NCBI GenBank assembly: GCA_013178305.1
Contig: JABLXB010000004.1
Location: 1-64,000, forward strand
Source of the DNA: Bacillota bacterium
GTDB lineage: Bacteria > Bacillota > Sulfobacillia > JABLXB01
Length of the DNA: 64,000 bases
Direction: 5' to 3'
Numbering within the stretch: the stretch's first letter is position 1; each line of letters opens with the position of its first letter. The translations under genes and the position numbers were made by a program. This document shows positions 38,905 to 48,278 of the stretch, piece after piece. A model generated the notes under the pieces. It was not told where the DNA came from. It worked only from the letters and a program-made list of their open reading frames with translations, and ran no database searches.

Positions 38905-39402
38905 ATGAGCGAGCACGTGAAGCCCACGGGAGCAGGTCACCTTCGCCGGAAGGACAAGGCGATGGACGCGGAGGGCGCGCGCGAACTGCTCGAAAAGGCC
39001 GAGGTTGGCACGCTCGCCGTCGTACTGGATGACGGCCGTCCGTATGCCATTCCGGTCAACTTCGCCGTATTGGGCGACAGGGTCGTGATCCACTGCGCCA
39101 GGCAGGGCGCCAAGATCGACGCAATACGCCGGCAAGCCGGCGTTTGCTTTTCCGTCTTCGACGCCGGCGGGATCGTGGGGGCAGCGACGGCCTGCGAGCT
39201 GTCATACGTCTACCGCAGCGTCGTCGCCTTCGGCAGGGCGACGATAGTCGACGACACCGGCAGGAAGATGGAAGCGCTTGAGGCGCTCGCGCGGAAGTAC
39301 GCGCCGGAGACCTCCGGCACCGTCAGCAGGGCAGCCACCGAGAAAACCCTGGTTATTGAGGTTTCGATGGACATAGTGACGGGCAAGCGGTCACACGGTT
39401 AG
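38905..39402 (+). CDS. pyridoxamine 5'-phosphate oxidase-like FMN-binding protein
   Basis: A 165-residue flavin split-barrel protein of the NimA-like group: MRRKDKAMD-type opening (here LRRKDKAMDAEGARELLEKAEVGTLAVVLDDGRPYAIPVNFA), then VVIHCARQGAKIDAIRRQAGVCFSVF and the RSVVAFGRATIVDD segment. Members bind FMN or heme and reduce small molecules. ATG 38905 with GGGAGG upstream is preferred over 38887. It is 47 bases after the aldo/keto reductase, so the two may be cotranscribed. Confidence 0.87.
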   Translation: MSEHVKPTGAGHLRRKDKAMDAEGARELLEKAEVGTLAVVLDDGRPYAIPVNFAVLGDRVVIHCARQGAKIDAIRRQAGVCFSVFDAGGIVGAATACELSYVYRSVVAFGRATIVDDTGRKMEALEALARKYAPETSGTVSRAATEKTLVIEVSMDIVTGKRSHG

Positions 39403-39411
39403 GGGAAATCC

Positions 39412-40077
39412 ATGGATAACTCGACCGGGGGCGGACCGCGCGAATTCCACATGAGAGTCCTCGGCAAGTCTGCCGGGGCGAAGGTTGACCTCTATTTCAC
39501 AGACAGTGAGTTCGCCCACAGGGTTTCGGGCAACCTCACTGTGCGCGGGAACCTGTTCGGAGTCACTATCCCGCCGGGAACCCCGTGTCCGCATCACGGG
39601 TGCTTCAGAGCCCAGGTTTACACGATGTCCGGTGTGCGCGCCCTCGGCGGGTTCGCCGTCCGGATTTCGCCCGAAGAAATCAGGATGTTCCCGTCGGGCT
39701 TGGTCGAGCACCGCGAACGCCGCCGGTCCGTCCGGGTCCCTTTCCAGGCCAACGTCACTTACCGCCTCCTGAGGTACCTGGAGCACGACCTAACCGAATC
39801 GAAAGGGGTCGGGACCGGTATCTGTCTCGACCTCGGGCTGTCCGGGCTGGGTATAAGTACGCCCATCGAGCTCCCCGAGCACCTCACGATCGGCGTGACA
39901 GTCAATTCCCCGGGCTGGGACGCGTTCGGTGAGGTCGAATGCGTCGTGAACAGGGTGCAGCAGACCCTGTCAGGCTGGCTAACCGGCCTGGGTTTCGAGA
40001 ATCCCTCCACCGCGTTCACCGCGTACGTCAAGCGGTTCGTCCTCGACTCTCTCCACACCGAGCGTAAGACGGAGTAG
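39412..40077 (+). CDS. PilZ domain protein (cyclic di-GMP receptor candidate)
   Basis: A 221-residue protein with an N-terminal YcgR-like beta domain (about 1-95) and a C-terminal PilZ domain (about 98-215). The cyclic di-GMP motifs are visible: RRRSVRVPF (RxxxR) and DLGLSGLGI (close to D/NxSxxG). In Firmicutes such proteins link cyclic di-GMP to motility or surface functions. Ten bases after the split-barrel gene. Confidence 0.85.
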   Translation: MDNSTGGGPREFHMRVLGKSAGAKVDLYFTDSEFAHRVSGNLTVRGNLFGVTIPPGTPCPHHGCFRAQVYTMSGVRALGGFAVRISPEEIRMFPSGLVEHRERRRSVRVPFQANVTYRLLRYLEHDLTESKGVGTGICLDLGLSGLGISTPIELPEHLTIGVTVNSPGWDAFGEVECVVNRVQQTLSGWLTGLGFENPSTAFTAYVKRFVLDSLHTERKTE

Positions 40078-40156
40078 TGCTCCTCCGGAACCAAACGGTT
40101 CCCGTTCCGTCCAATAGCCAGCAGCCTGCAGGCGCTACGACGGGAGGGGTCACGAA

Positions 40157-40897
40157 ATGTCCACACAAAGAGACCCAATCATGCTGGCCGTACTCGCGGT
40201 CGCCGTAATCTCGCTGGTTTTCGGGGTCATGTCCATGAACAGGACCCCCAGCGTCACCGTAAACTCGGCTTCACCCGCGAAGACGATCAGGGTCAGGGGC
40301 ACGAGCACGCTGGACGTGAAGCCGGACACGGCCACGATAACGCTGGGGATGAGGGTGCAGCGGGGTACCGCCAAGGAGGCGCAGGCAGCCGGCGCCGCGA
40401 TCATCAACGACGTGGTGGCCGCCCTGAAGAAACTCGGCATCCCCGAGTCCGACATCAGGTCCTCGAGGGTGAGCTTGAACACTGTGTACGACTATCGCGG
40501 GACGCCGAAGATAGTAGGTTACGCATCCGAATCGCTCCTGACGATAACGACGCAGAAGCTCGACCAGGTGGGTGAAATCGTCGATGAGGCGGTCAAGGCG
40601 GGCGCGAACGAGGTGCAGAGCGTTGCGTTCTCACTGAAGGATACGGAGAAGGCCAAGCAGCAGGCGATAGACCTCGCGGTGGAGGACGCGCATAAGAAAG
40701 CCGAGCAGATCGCCGCCAGGACGAACCAGGAGATCACCGGAGTACAGAGTGTCAGCGTGGACGAGCAAGCGGGAGAACCGCCCATAGTCTACAGGGCGGC
40801 CAAGGCGCTGGAGTCGGCGCAGCCCGCGCCCATGCCGGTGTTGCCGGGCACGCTGAAGTTCTCGGTCGCCGTGGAGGCGTCCTACCTCATCAAGTAG
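40157..40897 (+). CDS. SIMPL (DUF541) domain protein
   Basis: A 246-residue protein with an N-terminal membrane anchor (about residues 8-27) and an exported SIMPL domain: IRVRGTSTLDVKPDTATITLGMRVQRGTAKEAQ, YDYRGTPKIVGYASESLLTITTQKLDQVGEIVDEAVKAGAN, and the C-terminal LKFSVAVEASYLI. Function of the family is not settled; related to oxidative stress and periplasmic proteins in other bacteria. ATG 40157 follows GGGAGGGG. Confidence 0.9.
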   Translation: MSTQRDPIMLAVLAVAVISLVFGVMSMNRTPSVTVNSASPAKTIRVRGTSTLDVKPDTATITLGMRVQRGTAKEAQAAGAAIINDVVAALKKLGIPESDIRSSRVSLNTVYDYRGTPKIVGYASESLLTITTQKLDQVGEIVDEAVKAGANEVQSVAFSLKDTEKAKQQAIDLAVEDAHKKAEQIAARTNQEITGVQSVSVDEQAGEPPIVYRAAKALESAQPAPMPVLPGTLKFSVAVEASYLIK

Positions 40898-40970
40898 CGC
40901 CGTTCGCCGCGCCTGACGCTGTCGCGCGGTCAACGATCCAGCGTGGGGCGCCGGCCGGTTTCATACCTGG

Positions 40971-42566
40971 TTACCAGCCCAGGTCCGGCGCCCCGAAAAC
41001 CGGCTCCCCGCCGATCACGGTCGCCACGACGGTTGCTTGCCCGATCGACTCAGGGGCCGTCCGGGTGATGTCGTCCGACAGCACGGCGAAGTCGGCAAGC
41101 ATCCCGGGCCGGATGACGCCCTTGATGCGTTCTTCCATCGAAGCGTGGGCGCCCTCAGAGGTCATGCATCTCAAGGCCTGTAGGGCGCCTATTCTCTCGC
41201 CGCCCCCGAGCACGTTACCTGAAGGCGTGGACCGGTTCACGGCGTCGTGGATCGCCCTGACCGGTGTGGACCTCGACGCCGGCAGGTCGGTCCCAAACGC
41301 AACGCGGATCCCCGCGCGGAGGAGGGATGCAACGGGAAAAAGCCGCTCGGCCCTGGCGCGCCCGAGGAGGGATTCGTAATCGTCGCCGCTTCCCGCCACG
41401 AAAGACGGCTCACCGACCGCCATGATTCCCATCCGCGCCATCATCTCGACGGCGATGCGTGAGGGCAAGCCGCAGTGTTCGATCCGGTGCCGCTTTGCGC
41501 GGCTCCGCCCCCCGGTCGCCTCCGAGGCAATGGCCGTCACCGCAGCGTCGACTGCGAGATCGCCGATGGCGTGTACAGCAACCCTCCAGCCGTTTCGCAC
41601 GGCCTCGCGGAGCGATTCGATCTCTCCCAGCCTCACCGGAGCCCACCTGCCATCCCCCGAGAAAGCCGCGGTGCCCGTCAGGATGGAGCCGTCCGCGAAG
41701 AACTTGACAGTGCCGCCCGAGAGCGCGCGGTCGTCGCCGGGCAGAGCGGCCCACTCCGGGGATGGGCGCCCACCGGCCCCAGTGGTGCCGTCGGCCATGA
41801 GGTGTACCCTGATCTGGAGCAGGCCCCGGCGGGACGCCTCGATGTAGGCCTCGACCTCGTCGGGAGCCAGCCTCCCCGCGCGCGCCTCGTGGCAGCTCGT
41901 CACCCCGCGCTTCACCAGCTCAGCGTTGGCCAGCGCTATCGCCCGCACGAGCTGATCCCTCGCGTGGGGCAGCCTGAGACGCCTTACGAGCATCTGCGCG
42001 GATTCGTGGAGGACGCCGTCGGGTTCTCCCGCAGCGTCACGGCCAATCACGCCGCCCTCCGGATCGGGGGTTTCCCTGTCGATCGCCGCGAGGCGCAGTG
42101 CGGCGCTGTTGACCACGCACAGGTGGCCCGAGGAGTGCCTCAGGTAGACGGGGTTCCGCGGCGTAGCGAAGTCGAGTTCGGTGCGACTGGGATGCCGGCT
42201 CTCCGCGAGCGCCAGGTGGTTGTAGCCGTGGGCCACCACCCATTCGCCCGCAGCCGATAGCGAGGCGCGGCGACCGATGAGGGAGAGTATCTCCCGCACC
42301 GACGCCGCGCCCGAAAGGTCGACGTCCTGCAGCCCGAGACCATACGAAGCGAAGTGCAAGTGCGAGTCGATGAATCCCGGGACGACGGTGAGCCCGCGCA
42401 AGTCGCACACGCTTGCGCCCGGCCCCGCAGCCTCAAGCGCCCCGGCTGTCGGGCCCACGGCCACGAACCGCCCGCCCCGCACGGCCACCGCCCCGGCGCT
42501 GGGGCGCGAGTCGTCCAGGGTCACGAACCGGCCGTTCATGTATACAATACGGGATTCACGCTTCAG
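40971..42566 (-). CDS. amidohydrolase, YtcJ-like
   Basis: A metal-dependent hydrolase of about 532 residues. Features: NGRFVTLDD...AVAVRGGRFVAVG composite beta domain, VVPGFIDSHLHFASYG (HxH metal site), VAHGYNH, AVHAIGDLAVDAAV, RHRIEHC, and FGTDLPASR. Substrate unknown. The start is uncertain: GGAGGTG at 42573-42579 points to CTG 42566 (or the GTG inside it), while the open frame reaches a GTG at 42614 that has no ribosome site. It is divergent from the Nramp-type gene. Confidence 0.85.
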   Translation of the reverse strand: MKRESRIVYMNGRFVTLDDSRPSAGAVAVRGGRFVAVGPTAGALEAAGPGASVCDLRGLTVVPGFIDSHLHFASYGLGLQDVDLSGAASVREILSLIGRRASLSAAGEWVVAHGYNHLALAESRHPSRTELDFATPRNPVYLRHSSGHLCVVNSAALRLAAIDRETPDPEGGVIGRDAAGEPDGVLHESAQMLVRRLRLPHARDQLVRAIALANAELVKRGVTSCHEARAGRLAPDEVEAYIEASRRGLLQIRVHLMADGTTGAGGRPSPEWAALPGDDRALSGGTVKFFADGSILTGTAAFSGDGRWAPVRLGEIESLREAVRNGWRVAVHAIGDLAVDAAVTAIASEATGGRSRAKRHRIEHCGLPSRIAVEMMARMGIMAVGEPSFVAGSGDDYESLLGRARAERLFPVASLLRAGIRVAFGTDLPASRSTPVRAIHDAVNRSTPSGNVLGGGERIGALQALRCMTSEGAHASMEERIKGVIRPGMLADFAVLSDDITRTAPESIGQATVVATVIGGEPVFGAPDLGW

Positions 42567-42629
42567 AATGCCCACCTCCGGCCAAGGCCGGGTTACGAAA
42601 AGCATGCCGATCACATTAAATCAATTTGC

Positions 42630-42658
42630 TTGACTTGGGGCAATGCCGGGCGTAGTCT
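42630..42658 (+). promoter_or_regulatory. promoter of Nramp-type gene
   Basis: TTGACT (42630-42635) and TAGTCT (42653-42658) with a 17-base spacer. It implies an untranslated leader of about 147 bases. Confidence 0.5.
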
Positions 42659-42811
42659 AGTAAGTGGCGCTGAGAATCGGCGAGCTAACCGGCCGCAAGA
42701 CGAGCCAGGCGATGGTAGTCACTCGTAGAGCCCCCACGGTAGCCGCCAGAATTCACTGGGGCCAAAAACGGAGGTTGAACGGAGTGTAGACCGCCCCGGG
42801 GGGTATCGGGA
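42659..42811 (+). other. long leader of Nramp-type gene, possibly structured
   Basis: About 150 bases without an ORF between the promoter and the transporter start, with several short complementary GC-rich segments (for example GGCGG/CCGCC types). No known riboswitch class was recognised. Metal transporter genes often have metal-sensing leaders, which makes this a candidate. Confidence 0.25.
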
Positions 42812-44053
42812 ATGAAGAACAGGTTCGCAACGCTCAAGCACAATCTGTTGGTTTTCCTCGCAGTCGCCGGACCGGGAATCATAACAGGGAACGTCGACAA
42901 CGATGCCGGCGGCATAGCTACCTATTCCGCAGCGGGAGCGCGCTTTGGCTACCGCATGTTGTGGATACTCTTCATAATCACGTTCAGCCTGGCCATTGTA
43001 CAGGAAATGTGTGCGCGCATGGGGACCGTCACAGGTAAAGGCCTGGGCGACCTCATAAGAGAGACCTTTGGCATACGTATTACCGTGCTGGCTATGCTCG
43101 CGCTCATTGCCGCCAACCTGGCCAATACGGCCGGCGAGTTTGCCGGTATAGCGGCGGGTTTCGAAATATTCGGGGTCTCGCGATACATCTCGGTGCCGCT
43201 GTGTGCATTGGGCGTATGGTGGCTGGTGGTCCGGGGATCTTATAAGGTTGTCGAAAGGTTCTACATGGCCTTCTGTATCCTGTTTGGCACCTACGTCATC
43301 TCGGGCGTTCTCGCGCGCCCCAACTGGGGCGGGGTTCTCACCGACATGGTGAGGCCCACTTTCTCGTGGGACCCCGCCTTCGTCACGATGTCAATTACCA
43401 TTATCGGAACGACCATAGCGCCGTGGATGCAATTCTACCAGCAGTCGGCCATCAGGGACAAGGGCCTGACGGTGAAGGACCTGCCGATGGAGAGGATCGA
43501 CACGTATATCGGGAGTTTCTTGACCAACTTCGTGGCGTTCTTCATTGTGGTCGCGTGCGGGGCAGTTCTCTTCCCCAAGGGTATAACCATCGATACCGCA
43601 GACCAGGCGGCTGTTGCGCTGGCACCCCTGGCGGGGAAGTACTGCGGCCTCCTGTTCGCCGCGGGGCTCATCAATGCGTCGATAATGGCGGCCTCCATAC
43701 TCCCGCTGACCACTGCGTATGCCGTTGCCGAAGCACTCGGCTTCGAGGGGAGCCTCGAAGTCAAGTCGGGTGAGTCGAGCGCGTTTTACTGGCTCTACAC
43801 CGCCATGGTCGCCATAGGGGCCGCCATGGTCCTGATGCCCAATGTCGATTTCATGAAGATAATGCTGTTTTCACAGACAGTGAACGGCGTCCTCCTGCCG
43901 TTGATACTCTACTTCATGCTGAGAATAATCAACAACTGTAAGATCATGGGTAACCACACGAACAACCAGCTCGAGAACATAATAACCTGGAGCCAGGCTG
44001 CAGTGCTGGTGGCTCTGACCGCAGTTATGCTCGTGCAGACGTTCGTTCACTAG
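42812..44053 (+). CDS. Nramp-family metal transporter, atypical (NRMT-like, possibly Mg2+)
   Basis: A 413-residue, about 11-helix SLC11-family transporter. Canonical Nramps have DPGN in helix 1 and an MPH motif in helix 6. Here helix 1 reads NVDNDAGGI (residues 27-35) and the helix 6 region reads GTTIAPWMQFYQQS, so the selective Met and the DPGN are both absent. Nramp-related magnesium transporters show this kind of loss of the soft metal ligand. The convergent gene encodes an MgtE-N/CBS protein, which also points to Mg2+. Substrate remains inferred. Confidence 0.85.
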   Translation: MKNRFATLKHNLLVFLAVAGPGIITGNVDNDAGGIATYSAAGARFGYRMLWILFIITFSLAIVQEMCARMGTVTGKGLGDLIRETFGIRITVLAMLALIAANLANTAGEFAGIAAGFEIFGVSRYISVPLCALGVWWLVVRGSYKVVERFYMAFCILFGTYVISGVLARPNWGGVLTDMVRPTFSWDPAFVTMSITIIGTTIAPWMQFYQQSAIRDKGLTVKDLPMERIDTYIGSFLTNFVAFFIVVACGAVLFPKGITIDTADQAAVALAPLAGKYCGLLFAAGLINASIMAASILPLTTAYAVAEALGFEGSLEVKSGESSAFYWLYTAMVAIGAAMVLMPNVDFMKIMLFSQTVNGVLLPLILYFMLRIINNCKIMGNHTNNQLENIITWSQAAVLVALTAVMLVQTFVH

Positions 44054-44070
44054 ACGGCCCATGACTGAAA

Positions 44071-44113
44071 TGCAAGGAGCGCACGCAGGAACACCTGCGG
44101 TACGCTCCTTGCA
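44071..44113. terminator. bidirectional hairpin between convergent genes
   Basis: Long near-perfect stem: TGCAAGGAGCG pairs with CGCTCCTTGCA and inner ACGCAGG with CCTGCGG(T), small loop. It lies between the convergent Nramp and MgtE-N genes. A short T run follows on the minus side. Confidence 0.7.
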
Positions 44114-44175
44114 TGCAATCGTATATCCATGCCGCCACACCGGTCGCCGGGGGGCCGCACTTACACCGCCGGTAT

Positions 44176-45420
44176 TCAGCCCCGCCGGCGGGGCTTGGCC
44201 TCGAGCGCCACATCCATGACATCGTCCACCGTTATCGCGCCCTTGAGCGCGCCGTCGCGATCGGTGACAGGTAGCGCCAGGTAGTCGTATTTCGCCATCA
44301 GTTCAACAACCTCGTCGGCGTCCATATCGACGGTCGCACACACTGCCGGGCATTCGGCGACCGTTCCGACGTTCGCCTCGGGGGGCGCTACGACGAGATC
44401 GCGCAGCGACAGCACGCCCGTCAGCCGGTCTGACTCGTCAACCACGTACAGGTAATAAGCGGTGTCCGCGCCGGGCTGGATTTGCCTTAAGTATTCGATC
44501 GTCTGCTGCGCGGTGAAGCCCACAGGTATCTTCACGAGGTCGGTGGTCATGAGACCGCCGGCGGTGTCCTCGTCGTAGTGCATCAACGACTTAACCTCCG
44601 CAGCCTCGTCGTCCTCCATGGCCTCAAGCAGTGATTGCGCCTTGTGCGGCGGCAGATCACCTAGAATGTCCGCCGCGTCATCCGGCGGCATCTCCTCGAG
44701 GAGGTCGGACGCCCTCTCGTGGCCGAGTGTGTCGAGTATCGACTCCTGGATCTTCGGCTCCTCGACCTCGGCCAGGGTCTGCGCCGCCACCTCATCGTCG
44801 AGGGCGTTGAACAGCGACCGTCTCTCGTTAGCGTCGAGGTCGTCCACGATCTCGGCCAGGTCGGCCGGGTGGAGATGCCTGACCTTCTTCCACGGGACCG
44901 TCAGCGTGATGGGGCTGAGCGCGCCGGCCAGCGGTTCGACGCAGTTCCACGGAACCAGCCTCTCGGGGGCAACCCACCCCGCCGCCCGCCCGACGAGGTT
45001 CGCGGCGCGCAGCAGGCCCAGGCGCCTCAGCGCCCCACGCCACCCCGTGTCGACTCCGGCGACCCTGAGGCAGTTCTCATGCCGCGCCAGCGCGACGTCG
45101 TTCACGCGCACAACCCGGATACCCTTTATGTCGATGATCTGCTTGTCGAGGATGTTGTCCCTCAACAGGATGTCGTCCTCGTCTGGGACGTAGGCCGGTA
45201 GCGCCTCGCGGTCAACCGATAGGATGATCGCCTCGTCGCACGCCGTGACGTGCTGCCACTGGACGGCGAACGCCTCGCCCTTCTTTCCCGACGACACAAC
45301 TGCTTTTACGACCGTGCCGGACGGGTTGTGCGCCTTGATCACCATGTCGGAGATACTCCCGACAAATGCTCCCTTACGGTCAACTACCTTGGTGCCGAGG
45401 AAGCTCGACAGGTAGAACAC
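44176..45420 (-). CDS. PRC-barrel / MgtE N-domain / CBS-pair protein
   Basis: A soluble protein of about 414 residues. Order: PRC-barrel-like regions (about 1-180, FLGTKVVDRKGAFVGSISDMV and LDKQIIDIKGIRVVRVNDV), the helical MgtE N domain (about 190-300, HPADLAEIVDDLDANERRSLFNALDDE..ADLLEEM-type repeats), and two CBS domains (about 300-410). No membrane part is present, so it is not a channel; in MgtE the same N-CBS unit is the Mg2+ sensor. Convergent with the Nramp-type gene. GTG 45420 after GGGGGTGG is favoured; ATG 45438 is possible. Confidence 0.87.
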   Translation of the reverse strand: MFYLSSFLGTKVVDRKGAFVGSISDMVIKAHNPSGTVVKAVVSSGKKGEAFAVQWQHVTACDEAIILSVDREALPAYVPDEDDILLRDNILDKQIIDIKGIRVVRVNDVALARHENCLRVAGVDTGWRGALRRLGLLRAANLVGRAAGWVAPERLVPWNCVEPLAGALSPITLTVPWKKVRHLHPADLAEIVDDLDANERRSLFNALDDEVAAQTLAEVEEPKIQESILDTLGHERASDLLEEMPPDDAADILGDLPPHKAQSLLEAMEDDEAAEVKSLMHYDEDTAGGLMTTDLVKIPVGFTAQQTIEYLRQIQPGADTAYYLYVVDESDRLTGVLSLRDLVVAPPEANVGTVAECPAVCATVDMDADEVVELMAKYDYLALPVTDRDGALKGAITVDDVMDVALEAKPRRRG

Positions 45421-45549
45421 AGCTACCACCCCCGTCATCACGGATTCGGCCAAATTTCACTGCAATCAAGCGAGAACGCCCACCTGGGACCATCAGCGGG
45501 CTTCAAGGTCGTTATGCTTGCCCTATGTCCTCAAGGGGCCTTCGTTTTC

Positions 45550-45578
45550 ACCCTAGCATCGTCATCTCACCTTGTCAA
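45550..45578 (-). promoter_or_regulatory. candidate promoter of MgtE-N/CBS gene
   Basis: Minus-strand TTGACA (45573-45578) and a weak TAGGGT (45550-45555) with 17-base spacing. The rest of the 45421-45732 gap shows no gene or clear RNA. Confidence 0.4.
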
Positions 45579-45732
45579 GCAGATTCTGAGCGTCTGGCGA
45601 AGATTTCTCCGATGTTACCGAAAAAAGAGATCCGCCGCGGATGGTCGAAGTATTATGTCGATCAGCCTGCGGGGTTGCACTGGATGTTCCTGGCAGGTAT
45701 GACCAGTTAACCTGGCCTAAGGGCGGAGAGTC

Positions 45733-47490
45733 GTGGCGGCAATCGGTCCCCAGGTAACCCGGAGAAGGCGCGCACCGTGGTTTGTTGCGCCGCTCGCGGT
45801 CGTGGTCCTGTGCACGATCGCGTACATGGCGGTGCTGCCCTACATCCCATCAGATGAACCGGCCGTACAGCCATCACCGGACAGGCCCGCGCTCGTCGCC
45901 GGCGGCATACGTCACGCCGCTCCGGCCGTCGTGGCGGACGGCCGCCTGCTGCTCCCCGTCGAAGCGCTGCACGACCTGGTCGACCCGCATATCGTGTGGG
46001 ACGAGACGGCCCGCGCCGTCATCGTGACGACCAGGGACCGTGTAGTCAAAATGCGCACCGGCGACCTCACCGCCTACGTCAACGGCCGGCCGGTTTCCCT
46101 GTCGATCGCGCCCGTGATGATGGATGATCGGCCCTACGCGCCGGCGGAGCCGTTCTCCCGCCTTCTCGGGTTGTCCGTCCACCACGACCCCGAATCGCAC
46201 GTCGTGGTGATCGACCCGCCCGGCTCGCAGTCCGCGACGGGCGAAACGACGGTCGACACCGCCATAAGAACGTCTCCCTCGGTCAAGGCGCCGGTGATAA
46301 GCGAACTCAAGCAGGGGTCCGAGGTGTACCTGTTTGGCGAGATGCACGGCTGGTACCTCGCCAGGCAAAAGAGCGGCCTCCCGGGATACGTCGCCAAGGC
46401 GGCGGTGGTCCTCAAAGGGGTCACTCACGCACCCCAGCCACCGGCCCCCGACTACTACAGGCCGTGGAAGAGGACAGGCGAACGGATAAACCTCACCTGG
46501 GAGCACGTGCTCAACAAGAACCCCGCGCCATCGTCGATCGGCCCACTCCCGGGCGTGAACGTGGTGGCCCCTACCTGGCTCAAGGTGGCCGACGGCTCGG
46601 GGAGCGTCACGTGCCGCGCTGACCCCGCATACGTGAAGTGGGCTCACTCGCGGGGCTGCGAGGTCTGGGCGCTGGTGGACAACGGGTTCGACCCCAACCG
46701 GACCCGCGCGTTCCTGTCGGATCCGGCCGCGAGGGAGAACATCGTACGCTCGCTGCTCCTGTACGCGGAGATGTACGACTTCGACGGGATAAACGTGGAT
46801 TTCGAGAACGTATTCAAGGAAGACGCGGGGCTGCTCGTGCAGTTCATCAGGGAGCTCGTCCCGCTCGCGCACGAACAGGGGCTCGCGGTCTCCATCGACG
46901 TCACGGTGAAGTCGTCCAGCGGCAACTGGTCGCTATGCTACGACCGGAAGGCGCTCGGGAGCGCGGCCGACTACCTGATGCTCATGGCCTACGACGAGTA
47001 CCCCGCGGGGTCGCAGACTCCGGGGCCGACGGCGTCACTGCCGTGGGTGGAGAAGGGCATCCGCTCGCTGCTCGAGGACGTCCCCCCGTCCAAGGTCGTG
47101 CTCGGCGTGCCGTTCTACACGCGCCTGTGGAAGCAGCCCGGCCCGGCGGCGGCGCCCGGCCGGCTGGCGCCTGACGCCACGCCCGCCGCGCCTGGGGCCT
47201 CGAACGGCGAGGCCGCGCGGGTGACACAGCGCGCCGTGTCGATGGACGAGGCTGCCGCGATCATTCGCGACAGGCAACTCCAGCCGTCGTGGGATGCGGA
47301 GGCGCAACAGTTCGTCGTGCGGTACGAGGAGAACGGCCACAGGTACGTCATGTGGATCGAGGACGAGCAGTCGATACGCAGGCGGGTCGCGCTGGTGAAG
47401 AAGTTCGGACTGAAAGGGGTCGCCTCGTGGCGCCGGGGATTCGAGAACGCCGCTACCTGGGACGCGCTGGCCGAGCTCAGGCTGTTCTGA
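45733..47490 (+). CDS. exported GH18 glycosidase with CuAO-N and SH3 domains
   Basis: A 585-residue wall-associated protein. N-terminal membrane anchor (about 16-36), copper-amine-oxidase-N-like domain (about 50-165, LLLPVEALHDLVDPHIVWDETARAVIV), an SH3-type domain (about 170-235), and a GH18 barrel (about 250-585) with the catalytic DxxDxDxE as FDGINVDFEN. YdhD/YaaH-type spore cortex hydrolases share this barrel. GTG start with GGCGGAG. A proline/alanine-rich insertion near residue 475 interrupts the barrel. Likely peptidoglycan-active. Confidence 0.9.
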   Translation: MAAIGPQVTRRRRAPWFVAPLAVVVLCTIAYMAVLPYIPSDEPAVQPSPDRPALVAGGIRHAAPAVVADGRLLLPVEALHDLVDPHIVWDETARAVIVTTRDRVVKMRTGDLTAYVNGRPVSLSIAPVMMDDRPYAPAEPFSRLLGLSVHHDPESHVVVIDPPGSQSATGETTVDTAIRTSPSVKAPVISELKQGSEVYLFGEMHGWYLARQKSGLPGYVAKAAVVLKGVTHAPQPPAPDYYRPWKRTGERINLTWEHVLNKNPAPSSIGPLPGVNVVAPTWLKVADGSGSVTCRADPAYVKWAHSRGCEVWALVDNGFDPNRTRAFLSDPAARENIVRSLLLYAEMYDFDGINVDFENVFKEDAGLLVQFIRELVPLAHEQGLAVSIDVTVKSSSGNWSLCYDRKALGSAADYLMLMAYDEYPAGSQTPGPTASLPWVEKGIRSLLEDVPPSKVVLGVPFYTRLWKQPGPAAAPGRLAPDATPAAPGASNGEAARVTQRAVSMDEAAAIIRDRQLQPSWDAEAQQFVVRYEENGHRYVMWIEDEQSIRRRVALVKKFGLKGVASWRRGFENAATWDALAELRLF

Positions 47491-47522
47491 GCACGACTGC
47501 CGCCCAGCTCGGGACCCCCGTG

Positions 47523-48278
47523 CTATCCGGCCGTCATCCCGCCGCACGCAGGGCATGACGGGTTCCTCTGCACCGATACTTCCCTGAATGACCCGCCCAA
47601 CAGGTCGATCAGCAGCAGCCGGCCGGTAAGCAGGTCCCCTATCCCCAGGATGATCTTGATGGCCTCTACGGCCTGCACGGAGCCGATCACGCCCGGCGCC
47701 GGCCCGATCACGCCGGCCTGTGCGGGAGTCATCATGCCCTCGCGGGGAGTCTCGGGGAATATGCAGCGGTAGCAGGGGCTGACACCCGGGACGACAGTGG
47801 TCGCGAGGCCGTTGAACCTCATCACGCCCCCCTCGACGAACGGTTTCCGTTCGGCGACGCACGCGTCGTTCAGGGCGTACCTCGCCTCCATGTTGTCGAG
47901 GCAGCTCAACACCACGTCGTACTGCCGGACGAGGTCCGGCGCGTTGCCGCGGGTCAGGGGTCCCTCGTAAGTCCTGACCGTCACGCCAGGGTTAAGCTCC
48001 CTCACCCGTGCGGCGGCCGATTCGACCTTCCGCACGCCGAGGGTCGAGGTGGAGTGGATGATCTGTCGCTGCAGGTTGGACTCTGACACTACGTCGCCAT
48101 CCACGAGTCCGAGGAAACCAACGCCTGCCGCGGCAAGGTAGTATGCAGCCGGGGACCCAAGCCCCCCAACGCCGACGACAAGGACGCGGGAGCGCAGGAT
48201 CCTCTCCTGCCCCTCCTCTCCTACCGGCGGGATGACAATCTGCCTCTGATACCTCTCCCTCTGAGTGGCATTCAACAC
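47523..48278 (-). CDS. ThiF/MoeB/HesA family E1-like adenylyltransferase
   Basis: Activates the C-terminus of a ubiquitin-like sulfur carrier (ThiS or MoaD type). About 251 residues: [42 protein letters not shown] (ATP site), [16 protein letters not shown], and four zinc cysteines as CYRCIFP and CPACGG. GTG 48278 follows GGCGGAGGCGG and overlaps the coaX 3' end by 7 bases; the frame extends further upstream but within coaX. The partner carrier protein is not in the window. Confidence 0.9.
   Translation of the reverse strand: MLNATQRERYQRQIVIPPVGEEGQERILRSRVLVVGVGGLGSPAAYYLAAAGVGFLGLVDGDVVSESNLQRQIIHSTSTLGVRKVESAAARVRELNPGVTVRTYEGPLTRGNAPDLVRQYDVVLSCLDNMEARYALNDACVAERKPFVEGGVMRFNGLATTVVPGVSPCYRCIFPETPREGMMTPAQAGVIGPAPGVIGSVQAVEAIKIILGIGDLLTGRLLLIDLLGGSFREVSVQRNPSCPACGGMTAG

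Noticed and set aside
42700-42760. GGCGATGG in the Nramp leader as a fluoride riboswitch
   Set aside because: Only the first eight bases match; the CGCC closing segment and the downstream pseudoknot sequences are absent.
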